Below, one piece after another: positions 39,672-49,178 of a stretch of DNA of 64,000 nt; position 1 is the first letter of the stretch; each line of letters starts with the position of its first letter. This DNA is from Oscillospiraceae bacterium (lineage in GTDB: Bacteria; Bacillota; Clostridia; Oscillospirales; Acutalibacteraceae): NCBI GenBank assembly GCA_003538135.1, contig DPOR01000014.1:1-64000 (forward strand), written 5' to 3'. The notes beneath the pieces are model-generated. The model did not search any database and had not been told where the DNA came from. It worked only from the letters and a program-made list of their open reading frames with translations. A program made the translations under genes and the position numbers.

Positions 39672-40814
39672 TTAATTTACTCCAAAACGACGCATCATTT
39701 CCTTATATTTTTTGACAGCTTCGCTGTCTGCGGCCTTCACTCCGCGCATCCATGCACGAAATTCGCGGAACCGGGTGAACACTATTTTCACCGCGCGCAC
39801 AAGATACGCGAACGGCAGAAGCAGCGGACATCTGTCAACCGCTCTGCTGCGGCGGCGCATCTCCGCGGGAGAGATGAAGAGCTTTCTTTTGACTGCCGCG
39901 GAAAATGAATTTTTCCCGTCCTCATTGGCAAGGTACATGACCATATGCGCGGTCTTACCGTAGCTCCCGGACTCAAAGACATATTCGCCCATCTCGTCGA
40001 GCAGGTCGCTCTCCGGCTCGTCGCCGAACCAGTGGAGGGCGAGAGCCTTCAGGTTATGCATTACCTCACTCAGCCCGAAGCGTTCAAAGACGGAGTCTAT
40101 CTTCACCCAATCAAGCTCGTCCCCGTATTTTTTCATATAGAGCGCCATATCCGCGAAGAATCTGACTCCGACGCCGCCCTGATGAAAATGCCCGAAGAGG
40201 TGTCCCATGAGGAAGATGTAGTTGTCGCTCGGGTCGAAGCGGTATTCGAAGCCGCTGCCTTGAGCGAGCTCCCACGGCGACGCAAAATACGCGTCAAGCC
40301 CCGTCTCACGCTGCTTGTCGAGCACGGATTCATGCACCTCAACCGAGATAAACGGGTCGCGGTGAAAAACATCGTGGTGCCCCTTATGCCCCTCGAAGCT
40401 GTAGCCCGCCTGCAAAAGAACTTCTTTTACATTCTCGTGGCTGTCGAGATCGGCATAGACGTCTATGTCCGCCATCTCGCGCATATCCTCGGACGGATAG
40501 AGCTGCGCGACGTCGGCGCCTTTTAAAAACATATGCTTTATTCCTGCGGATGACAGCAGTCCTTCAAGCTCGCCGCGCGTCATCTTCTGATTGGCGCACT
40601 TGAACAGCAGCATATTGTGGCTGCTCTGCAGTTCCGTTACGATATGCGTGGGAACACTTCTGTTTTTACGCAGGGCATACCACAAAATATTCGTCATATT
40701 GTGTTCGCGTGCAATGCCCAAAAGCGCTTCAAAATCGCCGCCGAAATCATCGGCCCGCGAGCCTTCAAGCGCGGTACGGACAAGAAAAATATAATCTTCG
40801 TAAAGCTTTTTCAC
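39672..40814 (-). CDS. Nucleotidyltransferase-like protein of the EPS locus
   Basis: 380 aa. The central motif FLKGADVAQLYPSEDMREMADIDVYAD is the catalytic core of the NTP_transf_5 (uncharacterised nucleotidyltransferase) family, with the expected Asp-x-Asp. The rest is helical (residues ~1-75 and 200-380). Members are common in capsule and EPS clusters but their donor and target are not established. GTG start supported by GGAGGATATAA. It is the last biosynthetic gene before the internal promoter, 15 bases after the GT14 gene. Confidence 0.75.
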   Translation of the reverse strand: MKKLYEDYIFLVRTALEGSRADDFGGDFEALLGIAREHNMTNILWYALRKNRSVPTHIVTELQSSHNMLLFKCANQKMTRGELEGLLSSAGIKHMFLKGADVAQLYPSEDMREMADIDVYADLDSHENVKEVLLQAGYSFEGHKGHHDVFHRDPFISVEVHESVLDKQRETGLDAYFASPWELAQGSGFEYRFDPSDNYIFLMGHLFGHFHQGGVGVRFFADMALYMKKYGDELDWVKIDSVFERFGLSEVMHNLKALALHWFGDEPESDLLDEMGEYVFESGSYGKTAHMVMYLANEDGKNSFSAAVKRKLFISPAEMRRRSRAVDRCPLLLPFAYLVRAVKIVFTRFREFRAWMRGVKAADSEAVKKYKEMMRRFGVN

Positions 40815-40829
40815 TTATATCCTCCGTTT

Positions 40830-41693
40830 TCAGCCGTTAAGAACGGTCGAGGTTATCTTTTTGACAATTTTATCATCCTGAGAAATGCTGAATTTTCTGG
40901 CGAAGAGACAGCCGGAGTTCATCAGCTCGTCGTAGTCCCCCGATGTGAACACAAACGGGTGACCGCGCGTCCAGTCGATACATCGCATACACGCCCTGTG
41001 GTCGTTGTCGAACTTCTTGCTGTGCAGATTCTTTGCAAAATCCGAATTTATCATAACCGTCTGAACAAAGAATTCATCCGGGATAAATGTGTGCTTAAAC
41101 TGTTTAAAGACAAAAGCCTTTTGAGAAATAAGATATTTTGCAAACTCGCCCGTCACGCTGAACCACTGCGAGCCGCGCTGTATCTTCTTGCCCTTTATCC
41201 TGTTGATTCCGAGCATACGCCCGATAACCGTCTCCGCCTTTGTGATAAAGCGATTGAAGAGGTTTCTTCTGCCGGAGGCGAAATGATAAAATCTGACGCG
41301 CTGTAGCTCTTTTTCCGTGGGCTCGGGAGCACCGAAATGGACAAATTCCTCGCCCTTATGGGCATCGAAATAGCGGTGTATCTCATCCTGGTTTTTAAGC
41401 GGCAGATCCGCTCCGGAGATGAGATGAACATATTCGTATTCTCGCCCGCTCTCGAACGCCGCCTCCAAAAGCATATATTCGCATCTGACCATATCAAAGC
41501 CGCCCCATCTTATATGTATGCGCGGGACAAACTCGACACGGGAATTCCGCAAAACCTTTTCAATCCTCCCGATATCAAGCTCGGAGCGGGAGTCGATGTG
41601 TATGTAGATGTCGTTGCGCGCATCGTCGATACATTTGAGAAGGCTCTCGAGCAAGTCGAACTGTTCGTGCGCTATTATCAGATATGCGTGCAT
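40830..41693 (-). CDS. GT14 family (core-2/I-branching-like) glycosyltransferase
   Basis: 287 aa. MHAYLIIAHEQFDLLESLLKCID with IYIHIDSRSELD, then FDMVRCEYMLLEAA, HLISGADLPLKN and PDEFFVQTVM are the motifs of the beta-1,6-N-acetylglucosaminyltransferase family (PF02485). It likely adds a branch sugar to the repeat unit. Soluble, no membrane helices. AGGTG lies close before the ATG. Confidence 0.88.
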   Translation of the reverse strand: MHAYLIIAHEQFDLLESLLKCIDDARNDIYIHIDSRSELDIGRIEKVLRNSRVEFVPRIHIRWGGFDMVRCEYMLLEAAFESGREYEYVHLISGADLPLKNQDEIHRYFDAHKGEEFVHFGAPEPTEKELQRVRFYHFASGRRNLFNRFITKAETVIGRMLGINRIKGKKIQRGSQWFSVTGEFAKYLISQKAFVFKQFKHTFIPDEFFVQTVMINSDFAKNLHSKKFDNDHRACMRCIDWTRGHPFVFTSGDYDELMNSGCLFARKFSISQDDKIVKKITSTVLNG

Positions 41694-41742
41694 ATTGCAC
41701 CTCCAATCAGCAGTTTAATGCTGTTTTTTACTTGTTAAATCC

Positions 41743-43293
41743 TCACATGAGTTTTTTGAGGAATTTTATTTTGCCCTTGGTCACCGAATTTACTGTTGCG
41801 GCAGTGGACTTGAATTCGCCGCTCCTGAAGAAAATTCCGAGGAAGTTGACGTTTGATATGACCGTGCATATGACGAGCCTGAGTGCCAAGGTCAGGATAA
41901 GCGAATCAAAGACAACAAAACGGCTTATGCCGATGCATATCGCGCAGGAAATTGCGGACACTGTGCCGTATGCCGAAATTTTCAGGAACAGCTCCCTGCG
42001 TCCGGTGCGGAAAACCGTAGTAAACAGGTTGTGAAAGAGCCACGGCAGGCTGACCGTCAGCACGCTGAGCACCGTCGAAAGTATGATTCCGTACAGTCCC
42101 CAGAACTGAACCATTATGACATTCATTATGACGTTTACGGCGGAGGTCACTAAGGGTCTGAACCTGTCCTCGTGCCAGATGCCGGCGGCGTCTTTATAAA
42201 GGTTGAGCAGAGAATTCATCTGCTTTATGAAGAAGTAGACGCAGAACAGTATCACCATGCCGTACGGCAGGAGGTTTTCCTTCTTCACCCAAAGCTCGAT
42301 AAACGGCTGATACATACACGCGAGACAGCAGACGCTGAAGCACGACATCCACGAAAGTATGAACGCAAACTTCTTCAGGTCGTTGAAATTCTTTTCGCCG
42401 CTCTCGGTAACAAGGCTGTTGCCGATTCCCGCGAGAGCCGAGCTTGTGATAAGGGACACGAAGCCGAATACCGAAGAAAATATAAAGAAATAGTTCTGAT
42501 ACCGTGCAAGTGCGGTAAGGCCTAAGAAAGTAGATATAACAATGGTGTCGGACGACTCTATAACTATCGAGCCTATCTTCAGGGTGAACAAATCGCGCAC
42601 GCGGCGGTTGATTATCTGCACCTGCTCTTTCGGGAGCCTTCCCTTTGCCTTGTACTGCGGGTACAGCCTGTCACAGACTGCGGCAGTCACCACATTGGAG
42701 ACGACTCCGAGCATGAGCGCCACGATTATATACGCATAGTAATTTTTAAACGCTATGAGCACTACTGCCTGAAGTCCGTATTTAACGGTATTGACGGCAA
42801 GCCCTATCTTGTCGCCGATATCGTTGCGCTGGTGAGCATATAAAATGCAGTTTTTATATGCAAACAGCCAATATGACAAAACGGTTATCAGAAGATTTAT
42901 CGCATAGAGAATATAGATATTTATATCCGCGGGCACGTCTCTTTTGATAAAGAACGGCATAGCGGGAGTTATCGCCGCGCCGACGACGAGAATAACCAGC
43001 CCTATGACGCGGTAATATATCTTGTAGAGCTGCATGAGCGCGCAGACGGTCGCGGTGTCGTCCTCGGCTATCGGCTTATACATACTGAATGTCATCGCCG
43101 AGCCGACTCCGAGCTCCGCAAGGCTCAGCACCGACAGTATGGAGGTAAACAGGCTGTTGAGCCCCGTGTAAGCCATGCCGAGCGTATATATGAGCAGCGT
43201 GCGCATGACGAACGGCAAGAGTAGATTATATATCTTCGCCACAACGCCGAACGCCATGTTGCGCGCGGTATTTTTTGATCTGTCAAGCTTCAT
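41743..43293 (-). CDS. Wzx-type polysaccharide flippase (copy 1)
   Basis: 516 aa with about 12-14 membrane helices, MATE/MVF-like polysaccharide transporter. It translocates lipid-linked repeat units across the membrane. It is a near-twin of the gene at 44545-46095: both have 516 codons, no gaps, and by eye more than four-fifths identical residues. Differences concentrate in the C-terminal third. The presence of two copies around one FeS oxidoreductase gene suggests a local duplication. A 91-base gap separates it from the FeS gene upstream. Confidence 0.9.
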   Translation of the reverse strand: MKLDRSKNTARNMAFGVVAKIYNLLLPFVMRTLLIYTLGMAYTGLNSLFTSILSVLSLAELGVGSAMTFSMYKPIAEDDTATVCALMQLYKIYYRVIGLVILVVGAAITPAMPFFIKRDVPADINIYILYAINLLITVLSYWLFAYKNCILYAHQRNDIGDKIGLAVNTVKYGLQAVVLIAFKNYYAYIIVALMLGVVSNVVTAAVCDRLYPQYKAKGRLPKEQVQIINRRVRDLFTLKIGSIVIESSDTIVISTFLGLTALARYQNYFFIFSSVFGFVSLITSSALAGIGNSLVTESGEKNFNDLKKFAFILSWMSCFSVCCLACMYQPFIELWVKKENLLPYGMVILFCVYFFIKQMNSLLNLYKDAAGIWHEDRFRPLVTSAVNVIMNVIMVQFWGLYGIILSTVLSVLTVSLPWLFHNLFTTVFRTGRRELFLKISAYGTVSAISCAICIGISRFVVFDSLILTLALRLVICTVISNVNFLGIFFRSGEFKSTAATVNSVTKGKIKFLKKLM

Positions 43294-43384
43294 CTTATGC
43301 TCCGTTCACCTTTCAGACAGCCGTATTTTCTCCTGTATCCGGTTATCGTAATGCGCGCTGAACGCTTTTGTCCGTATCCGACGC

Positions 43385-44536
43385 TCACTTGATTATTTTT
43401 CTCACCGTTCGCTTTATCAGACCCATCACCCTTTGAACGGGGCTTTTATGAAACGCATATTTCCCCGCAAGCTTTGAAAAGTCCGTGTTTTCGGTTGAGA
43501 GTATTTCATCCATGCACCTCTGCCTTGTCGGCGGCACGGATGCGCTGGTTACGGCATTGGGATTATTTGAGATTGCTTTGCTGTAATCCGCATCACATAA
43601 ATCGAGATCCGCTTTCAAACTTTCTATATATTCAGAACCCTTATCGGTATGTACGAAGATCAAGGAAAGTCCTTTATCGTCAAAGTTCCATGTTGTCTCA
43701 TTATCCATGCCCCATGCGTCGGCTATTGTTAGGTCGGCGAACCGGTTATTGCCCTTTGCGGGACAGTTGTAGCAGGACGGACGCAGGATATTATCCGAAA
43801 GGAACAGCTTCATATACGGGTCATTCGAGAACTCACAGAGGTATGTGCCCGACTGATAATCTATTTTTAAGGAAAAACGATTCCATCCAACGCTTTTATC
43901 CCTGAATGATACAGAAGAAACGCGGGTTCCTTTTGCTACGTCCTTCAAATATTTAAGCCATACTTTTTCCGAGGGCACGCCGTGACAAATAAAATCGACA
44001 AGCAGCAGATTTTCGTACTCTTTTCCGAGAAACAGCCGCATGGCATTGACCTGGCACGGCGTTCCCGAAAAAAGAACCTTTCTGCCGCCCTTCAGCTCGC
44101 GGCGGACGGCGGAATATATGTCTCCCGTGTTGCTTTGAACGTATTTGCTGGTTTTGAGCTTTTCGAGCTCTTCCGAATTTTCCGCAAGAATATGATGCAC
44201 ACTGAAGTCGCCGTCAAAAGCCGCGCCGCAGACCGTGCCGCCCGCTTTTGTCACCTTATCGGCAAGAGCTGAAAACACTCCGCCGGACGAGCTTGAGCCG
44301 ACAACGGCTTCGTCACGGTTCACCGCAAGAAAAGTCTGCGGTATTTTCTCCGAAAATTCCGGAACATTCAGCGCCGGGCACACCCTGTCGCAAGCGCCGC
44401 ATCCGACGCATTTTGCGCTGTCCGTTTTCGGATAAGCAAAGCCCTCCGGGTCTCCGAGCATGGAAATACAGCCTACGCTGCAGATATCGGCGCACGCACC
44501 GCAACCGACGCACTGATTTTTTCTTATATTTATCAT
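43385..44536 (-). CDS. FeS oxidoreductase with F420-hydrogenase beta-like domain
   Basis: 383 aa. Two N-terminal 4Fe-4S ferredoxin motifs, CVGCGACADICSVGC and CVGCGACDRVCP (residues ~8-50), then the FrhB-like N and C domains (ENSEELEKLKTSKYVQSNTGDIY, FSGTPCQVNAMRLFL, DFICHGVPSEKVWLKYL). Such proteins accompany polysaccharide pyruvyl transferases in capsule loci, and one lies 1.5 kb upstream here. A reductase acting on a glycan substrate is implied; the electron donor is probably ferredoxin rather than F420. Start: AGGTG 4 bases before ATG 44534-44536; a GTG at 44548 is less suitable. Confidence 0.82.
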   Translation of the reverse strand: MINIRKNQCVGCGACADICSVGCISMLGDPEGFAYPKTDSAKCVGCGACDRVCPALNVPEFSEKIPQTFLAVNRDEAVVGSSSSGGVFSALADKVTKAGGTVCGAAFDGDFSVHHILAENSEELEKLKTSKYVQSNTGDIYSAVRRELKGGRKVLFSGTPCQVNAMRLFLGKEYENLLLVDFICHGVPSEKVWLKYLKDVAKGTRVSSVSFRDKSVGWNRFSLKIDYQSGTYLCEFSNDPYMKLFLSDNILRPSCYNCPAKGNNRFADLTIADAWGMDNETTWNFDDKGLSLIFVHTDKGSEYIESLKADLDLCDADYSKAISNNPNAVTSASVPPTRQRCMDEILSTENTDFSKLAGKYAFHKSPVQRVMGLIKRTVRKIIK

Positions 44537-44544
44537 TGCGCACC

Positions 44545-46095
44545 TCACATGAATTTTCCGAGGAGTTTTATTTTGCCTTTTGTCAGTGAATCTACAATAC
44601 TTACCGTCGACTTGAATTCGCCGCTTCTAAAGAAAATCGCAAAGAAGATAATATTCGACACGACCGTGCATATCACAAGACGAAGCGCGAGAGTCAGAAT
44701 AAGTGAATTGAAGCTGACGAAACAGCATATCCCGATACATATTCCGCACGAGACTGCGGTCACTGCGCCGTACGCCAAAAGCTTTATCAGCAGCTCCTTG
44801 CACCCGCTGCGGAAAACGGTGGTAAACAGATTGTGGAGAAGCCACGGCATTCCGATAGCTAATGTGCTGAGTACAGTTGAAAGCAAGATACCGTAAAGCC
44901 CCCAAAACTGAACCATTATGATGTTCATAATCAGGTTGGCTCCAGCGGTTATCAACGGTCTGAACCTGTCCTCATGCCATATACCGGCAGCATCTTTATA
45001 AAGACAAAGCAGAGAATGCACCTGTTTTACAAAGAAATAAACGCAGAACATTATGACCATGCCGAAGGATAAAAGATTTTCTTTCTTTACCCAAAGCTCG
45101 ATAAACGGCTGATACATACACGCAAGACAGCACACGCAGAAGCACGACATCCACGAGATTATAAAGGCGAACTTCTTCAAATCGTTGAAGTTCTTTTCGC
45201 TGCTCTCGGTTACAAGGCTGTTGCCTATTCCCGCAAGGGCGGAGCTTGTTACAAGAGACACAAAGCCGAACACCGAGGAGAGAATGAAGAAATAATTCTG
45301 ATACTGTGCGAGGGCGGTCAAGCCGAGAAACGCCGAGATAACAATGGTATCCGCCGAATCGACAACTATCGCGCCTATCTTCGATGTAAACAAATCGCGT
45401 ACGCGGCGGTTGATTATCTGAACCTGTTCTTTCGGGAGCTTTCCCTTTGCCCTATACTGCGGGTACAGACGATCCGCAACTATGGCGGTCACTAAATTGG
45501 AGACGACGCCGAGTAAAAGAGCTATAATAATATACGCGTAGTAATTTTTAAACGCCACAAGCACTACGGCCTGAAGTCCGTATCTGACGGTATTGATAAC
45601 AAGTCCGATTTTGTCACCGATATCGTTGCGCTGATGGGCATAGAGAATACAGTTTTTATACGCAAACAGCCAATATGACAAAACGGTTGTCAAAAGGTTT
45701 ATCGCATAAAGAATATATATATTAATATCCGCCGGAACATCTTTTTTGATAAAAAACGGCAGTGCGGGAGTTATCGCCGTGCCGGCGACGAGGATAACCA
45801 AGCCGATAACGCGGTAATATATCTTGTAAAGCTGCATGAGCGCGCAGACGGTCGCGGTGTCGTCCTCGGCTATCGGCTTATACATACTGAACGTCATCGC
45901 CGCGCCGACTCCGAGCTCGGCGAGATTCAACACGGACAGTATGGACGTAAACAGGCTGTTAAGTCCCGTATATGCCATGCCGAGCGTATATATGAGCAGC
46001 GTGCGCATAACAAACGGTATCGCAAGATTATATATTTTCGATACGGTACCGAATATCATATTGCGCGCTGTGTTTTTTGATCTGTCAAGCTTCAT
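44545..46095 (-). CDS. Wzx-type polysaccharide flippase (copy 2)
   Basis: 516 aa, the twin of the gene at 41743-43293: same length, same start MKLDRSKNTARNM, same ending pattern. About 12-14 membrane helices. Its ATG overlaps the stop of the pyruvyl transferase gene (46092-46095). It may export a different intermediate or one of the two may be redundant. Neither copy shows a frameshift or internal stop. It is followed 8 bases later by the FeS oxidoreductase. Confidence 0.9.
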   Translation of the reverse strand: MKLDRSKNTARNMIFGTVSKIYNLAIPFVMRTLLIYTLGMAYTGLNSLFTSILSVLNLAELGVGAAMTFSMYKPIAEDDTATVCALMQLYKIYYRVIGLVILVAGTAITPALPFFIKKDVPADINIYILYAINLLTTVLSYWLFAYKNCILYAHQRNDIGDKIGLVINTVRYGLQAVVLVAFKNYYAYIIIALLLGVVSNLVTAIVADRLYPQYRAKGKLPKEQVQIINRRVRDLFTSKIGAIVVDSADTIVISAFLGLTALAQYQNYFFILSSVFGFVSLVTSSALAGIGNSLVTESSEKNFNDLKKFAFIISWMSCFCVCCLACMYQPFIELWVKKENLLSFGMVIMFCVYFFVKQVHSLLCLYKDAAGIWHEDRFRPLITAGANLIMNIIMVQFWGLYGILLSTVLSTLAIGMPWLLHNLFTTVFRSGCKELLIKLLAYGAVTAVSCGICIGICCFVSFNSLILTLALRLVICTVVSNIIFFAIFFRSGEFKSTVSIVDSLTKGKIKLLGKFM

Positions 46096-47180
46096 TCTAT
46101 GTTCAATGCACCTTTCAGATATTTATATGCAAACGTTTTTTCTTTCTCGATTATATCTTTAACGCCCGTATAGTCCTTATAGAACACATGCTCTGAGTTT
46201 TCGGTTATATCACCGATGCACCAATCGGAGATATTGAGTTTGCCGAAAAGAGTGTTCATGCGGCTGCTCATATTCGCAACATTTCCGCCTCGCTTGAAGC
46301 AGCGGAACGGGACTTCGTTTATTATCGAGAACACACAGCCGTGGAACGAGTCCGTCATCATAAGCTCGCAATGCTCTATAAGCCACGCAAACTCGCCCGG
46401 ATCGGCTGCAAACCATTTTTTGTTTTCTATCTCCGATTTATCAAGAAACTCATCATAAAGGTCAATAACCTTCAGCTCATTTGCCCGGGCAATGCCTTCT
46501 ATATAATCGCGCACCTCTTCGGAGCATCCGCCGAGGAAATAAGTGAGCAGGTATCTGTCATTCTCCCCGACAAAAGAGGGCTTTTTCTCAATTTCTCTCC
46601 ACTCGCCGCGGCTGAGAAGAAGAGTGGGGTCAACGGTAACGGGGACATCGCGGCCGGTCAGCTCTTTTATTATTTCGCGCCCGCGCTCCTCGCGCACCGA
46701 TATCGCTTTCATCCCGTTTATGCCGTCAATGAAGCACTGTCTGTAATCCTCGAGAATATCATCGGTTCCGATACTCGCCGAAAACGCTATTCTCTTTTCC
46801 GGCTCAACAAATTTTGCAAAGAAAAGCACTGTATTGTCTCTTGCAACCGGAAAAGTAAAGTTCCATATCTGATCCGACCCGCAGACAACATTATCCAGCT
46901 TGTCGCGCAAATCGTCAAGATGCGACTCTCTTATGCGAATAAGCTTGAAATATTTCTTATTAAAACGGTAAAATGCCGCGTCGCGCTTCTTGTGTATAAA
47001 AACAAATTTGCGGCGCCCCAAGAGAATCTTTACAAAATTCTTCAGCTTTCTTATAAAAGGCGTTTTATAAACAATCGTTCCCGCCTCGACACCGAGTTTT
47101 TCCAGGAAAGACTGAACCGCATAATTCTGCAGTCTGTTTCCGTAATTCGAATCCTCTGTTATGGTTGTTATTCCGGTCAT
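46092..47180 (-). CDS. Polysaccharide pyruvyl transferase
   Basis: 362 aa. MTGITTITEDSNYGNRLQNYAVQSFLEKLG start, GSDQIWNFTF, SIGTDDI, VDPTLLLSRGEW and CELMMTDSFHGCVFSIINEVPF are typical of the PS_pyruv_trans family (PF04230), which transfers pyruvate from PEP to sugars as a ketal. The product is an acidic, pyruvylated glycan. Stop overlaps the start of flippase copy 2; the start has GGAGAG 6 bases before it. Confidence 0.9.
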   Translation of the reverse strand: MTGITTITEDSNYGNRLQNYAVQSFLEKLGVEAGTIVYKTPFIRKLKNFVKILLGRRKFVFIHKKRDAAFYRFNKKYFKLIRIRESHLDDLRDKLDNVVCGSDQIWNFTFPVARDNTVLFFAKFVEPEKRIAFSASIGTDDILEDYRQCFIDGINGMKAISVREERGREIIKELTGRDVPVTVDPTLLLSRGEWREIEKKPSFVGENDRYLLTYFLGGCSEEVRDYIEGIARANELKVIDLYDEFLDKSEIENKKWFAADPGEFAWLIEHCELMMTDSFHGCVFSIINEVPFRCFKRGGNVANMSSRMNTLFGKLNISDWCIGDITENSEHVFYKDYTGVKDIIEKEKTFAYKYLKGALNIE

Positions 47181-47198
47181 ATTATTCTCTCCGTCAAA

Positions 47199-48158
47199 TC
47201 AACTGCACTGTCTGAATTTTCTGTTAAACTTCTCAAACAGCTTCGGGCTTAACGAAAGCATCAACACCGATATTTTAAACTTCAGCCCCAGCCGTTTATT
47301 CTTTAATATATCGCGCCTGTAAGCGAGTATTTCTTTTACAATCACATCGAAATACTTATCATAAAATTCTTTTTCGCCAAGTATTATTCTTGAAAGCGTT
47401 GCGAAAAGTATACGGGTATGTCTGTAAACACAGGCCTCATATAACGGACTGTCCTTTTCGTTTTCCGCCATAGCGCCGGTTATTTTATATAGCCCGGCGC
47501 GGGAATCGGTCATATAGTGCGAGGTTGCCGAATCGCTCTCGCGGCACGTATAATGATAGAGACAAACGTTGCGGCTTATCAGCTTCCCGGCGCGCTTCAT
47601 AAGAAAATAATTTATATAAAGGTCCTCGCCGTACTTCTTCGAGCCGTCAAAGCGTATGTCGGAAAACAGGTGCGCCGAATACAGTTTTCCCCAGACCTCC
47701 GGGCGGACACGGTCGGTGATGAGTGCGCGTGCCGCATCGTCCGCGCAAAGCTCTTCTTCCGATATGTCGCAATTTTCCGTGCGGCCGTCCAAACAGTCAT
47801 ACGAAAACGAGCACTGTATAACATCGGCATCCCCTATATTCTCAAGCATATATCCGACTGCATTCGGCTCTATAAAATCATCCGAATCCACAAAGCAGAT
47901 ATAATCCCCCGCCGCTGCATCGAGAGCTGAATTGCGCGCGGACGAAACGCCGCCGTTCTCCTTATGTATGACCTTTATGCGGCTGTCCTTTTGTGCCCAG
48001 CTGTCGCACATTGAGGGGCAATTATCCGGAGAACCGTCGTCAACTAAGATTATTTCGAGATTCTCATATGTCTGAGCGACGATGCTTTTAACGCACTTAT
48101 CGAGATAGTCTTCGACCTTGTAGACGGGCACTATCACGCTGACAAGAGGCTTATTCAT
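47199..48158 (-). CDS. GT2 family glycosyltransferase (a)
   Basis: 319 aa. GT-A fold: VSVIVPVYKVEDYL start, nucleotide-binding IILVDDGSPDN, metal DxD in CFVDSDDFIE (~residue 90). C-terminal half (~110-319) is specific to this gene, with a helix-rich end. A GTG (48167) lies upstream, but AAAGGG is 8 bases before ATG 48156-48158. It adds one sugar to the EPS repeat; donor unknown. N-terminal part is nearly identical to its two upstream neighbours. Confidence 0.88.
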   Translation of the reverse strand: MNKPLVSVIVPVYKVEDYLDKCVKSIVAQTYENLEIILVDDGSPDNCPSMCDSWAQKDSRIKVIHKENGGVSSARNSALDAAAGDYICFVDSDDFIEPNAVGYMLENIGDADVIQCSFSYDCLDGRTENCDISEEELCADDAARALITDRVRPEVWGKLYSAHLFSDIRFDGSKKYGEDLYINYFLMKRAGKLISRNVCLYHYTCRESDSATSHYMTDSRAGLYKITGAMAENEKDSPLYEACVYRHTRILFATLSRIILGEKEFYDKYFDVIVKEILAYRRDILKNKRLGLKFKISVLMLSLSPKLFEKFNRKFRQCS

Positions 48159-48170
48159 TATAACCACCCT

Positions 48171-49142
48171 TTACGCTCCGCGAACTTTTCTGATTGTCTT
48201 ATTATACAGTTTGGGGCTGCACCACAAAAGCAAGAGCTTAAATTTATATTTAAACGGATACCGCTTTTTAAAAAGTATCTGCTTTTTAAATCCGAGAAGC
48301 CCGTCTCTCAGCTCGTCATATCGGTCAAGACATTTTTGGTTTGTTATGATACCGCTGAGGACGGTAAACGCTGCGGTAGCGTAGCCCATGACTGCGCTGT
48401 CATAAATCTCCGGATCGTCCTCATATTTTTCAAGGAAGATGTTCATGGCACGGACTATTGAAAACGCGCCGTAGCCGAACTCAGAAACCGTTATCGCTCC
48501 TACCCTGCGAATATAATGATATTTCGGCTCATCCATACACACACAAGTGCTGATATTGGCGCTGACACGGTCATTAAACATAATATCCTCCGATGCGCCG
48601 TCATTTTTATCGAAACGAACCTCCTTGACCACATCGGCTCTGTATATTTTGTTCCACACAACACCCCGGACATGACCTCCTTGAACAAGGCTGTTCACGA
48701 ATGTATGTCTGTCTATAATGGTTCTTTCAGAGTATTCGCAGTCCACGCTTACACCGTTTTCAAGGCTCTCCTCGTCAACAAATATGCCGCACCTTGATAT
48801 ATCTGCCTGCGTTGAAGCCGCATTTTCGACAAGCAGCTGATACATATCCGGTTCTATGCAGTCATCGGAATCGACAAAGCCCCAATAATCTCCCGCAGCT
48901 ATATCCATTCCGGCATTACGAGCGGAACAGAGGCCTCCGTTTTCTTTATGTATGACCCTTATGCGGCTGTCCTTCTCAGCCCACTCGTCACACATGGCCG
49001 GGCAATTGTCCGGTGAGCCGTCATCAACTAAGATTATTTCAAGATTTTTATATGTCTGTCCCACAATACTCTCAACGCATCGGTCGAGAGTTTCTTCAAC
49101 TTTGTAAACTGGAACTATAACGCTGATGAGGAAATTTGACAT
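48171..49142 (-). CDS. GT2 family glycosyltransferase (b)
   Basis: 323 aa. ISVIVPVYKVEETLDRC, IILVDDGSPDNCPAMCDEWAE, GFVDSDDCIE form the GT-A donor site. C-terminal half specific, with RHTFVNSLVQGGHVRG and a basic end (KKRYPFKYKFKLLLLW) that may bind the membrane. Start at ATG 49140-49142, 9 bases after AGGAGAGG, rather than 49166. Member of a local paralogue set. Confidence 0.88.
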   Translation of the reverse strand: MSNFLISVIVPVYKVEETLDRCVESIVGQTYKNLEIILVDDGSPDNCPAMCDEWAEKDSRIRVIHKENGGLCSARNAGMDIAAGDYWGFVDSDDCIEPDMYQLLVENAASTQADISRCGIFVDEESLENGVSVDCEYSERTIIDRHTFVNSLVQGGHVRGVVWNKIYRADVVKEVRFDKNDGASEDIMFNDRVSANISTCVCMDEPKYHYIRRVGAITVSEFGYGAFSIVRAMNIFLEKYEDDPEIYDSAVMGYATAAFTVLSGIITNQKCLDRYDELRDGLLGFKKQILFKKRYPFKYKFKLLLLWCSPKLYNKTIRKVRGA

Positions 49143-49178
49143 CCTTTTGTACCTCTCCTTTTGCATACTGCGAAATTT

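Noticed and set aside
41743..46095. Treating the two flippases as one pseudogene duplicate
   Set aside because: Both frames are full length (516 codons) with no stop or frameshift and have diverged mostly by conservative changes, so both look functional.
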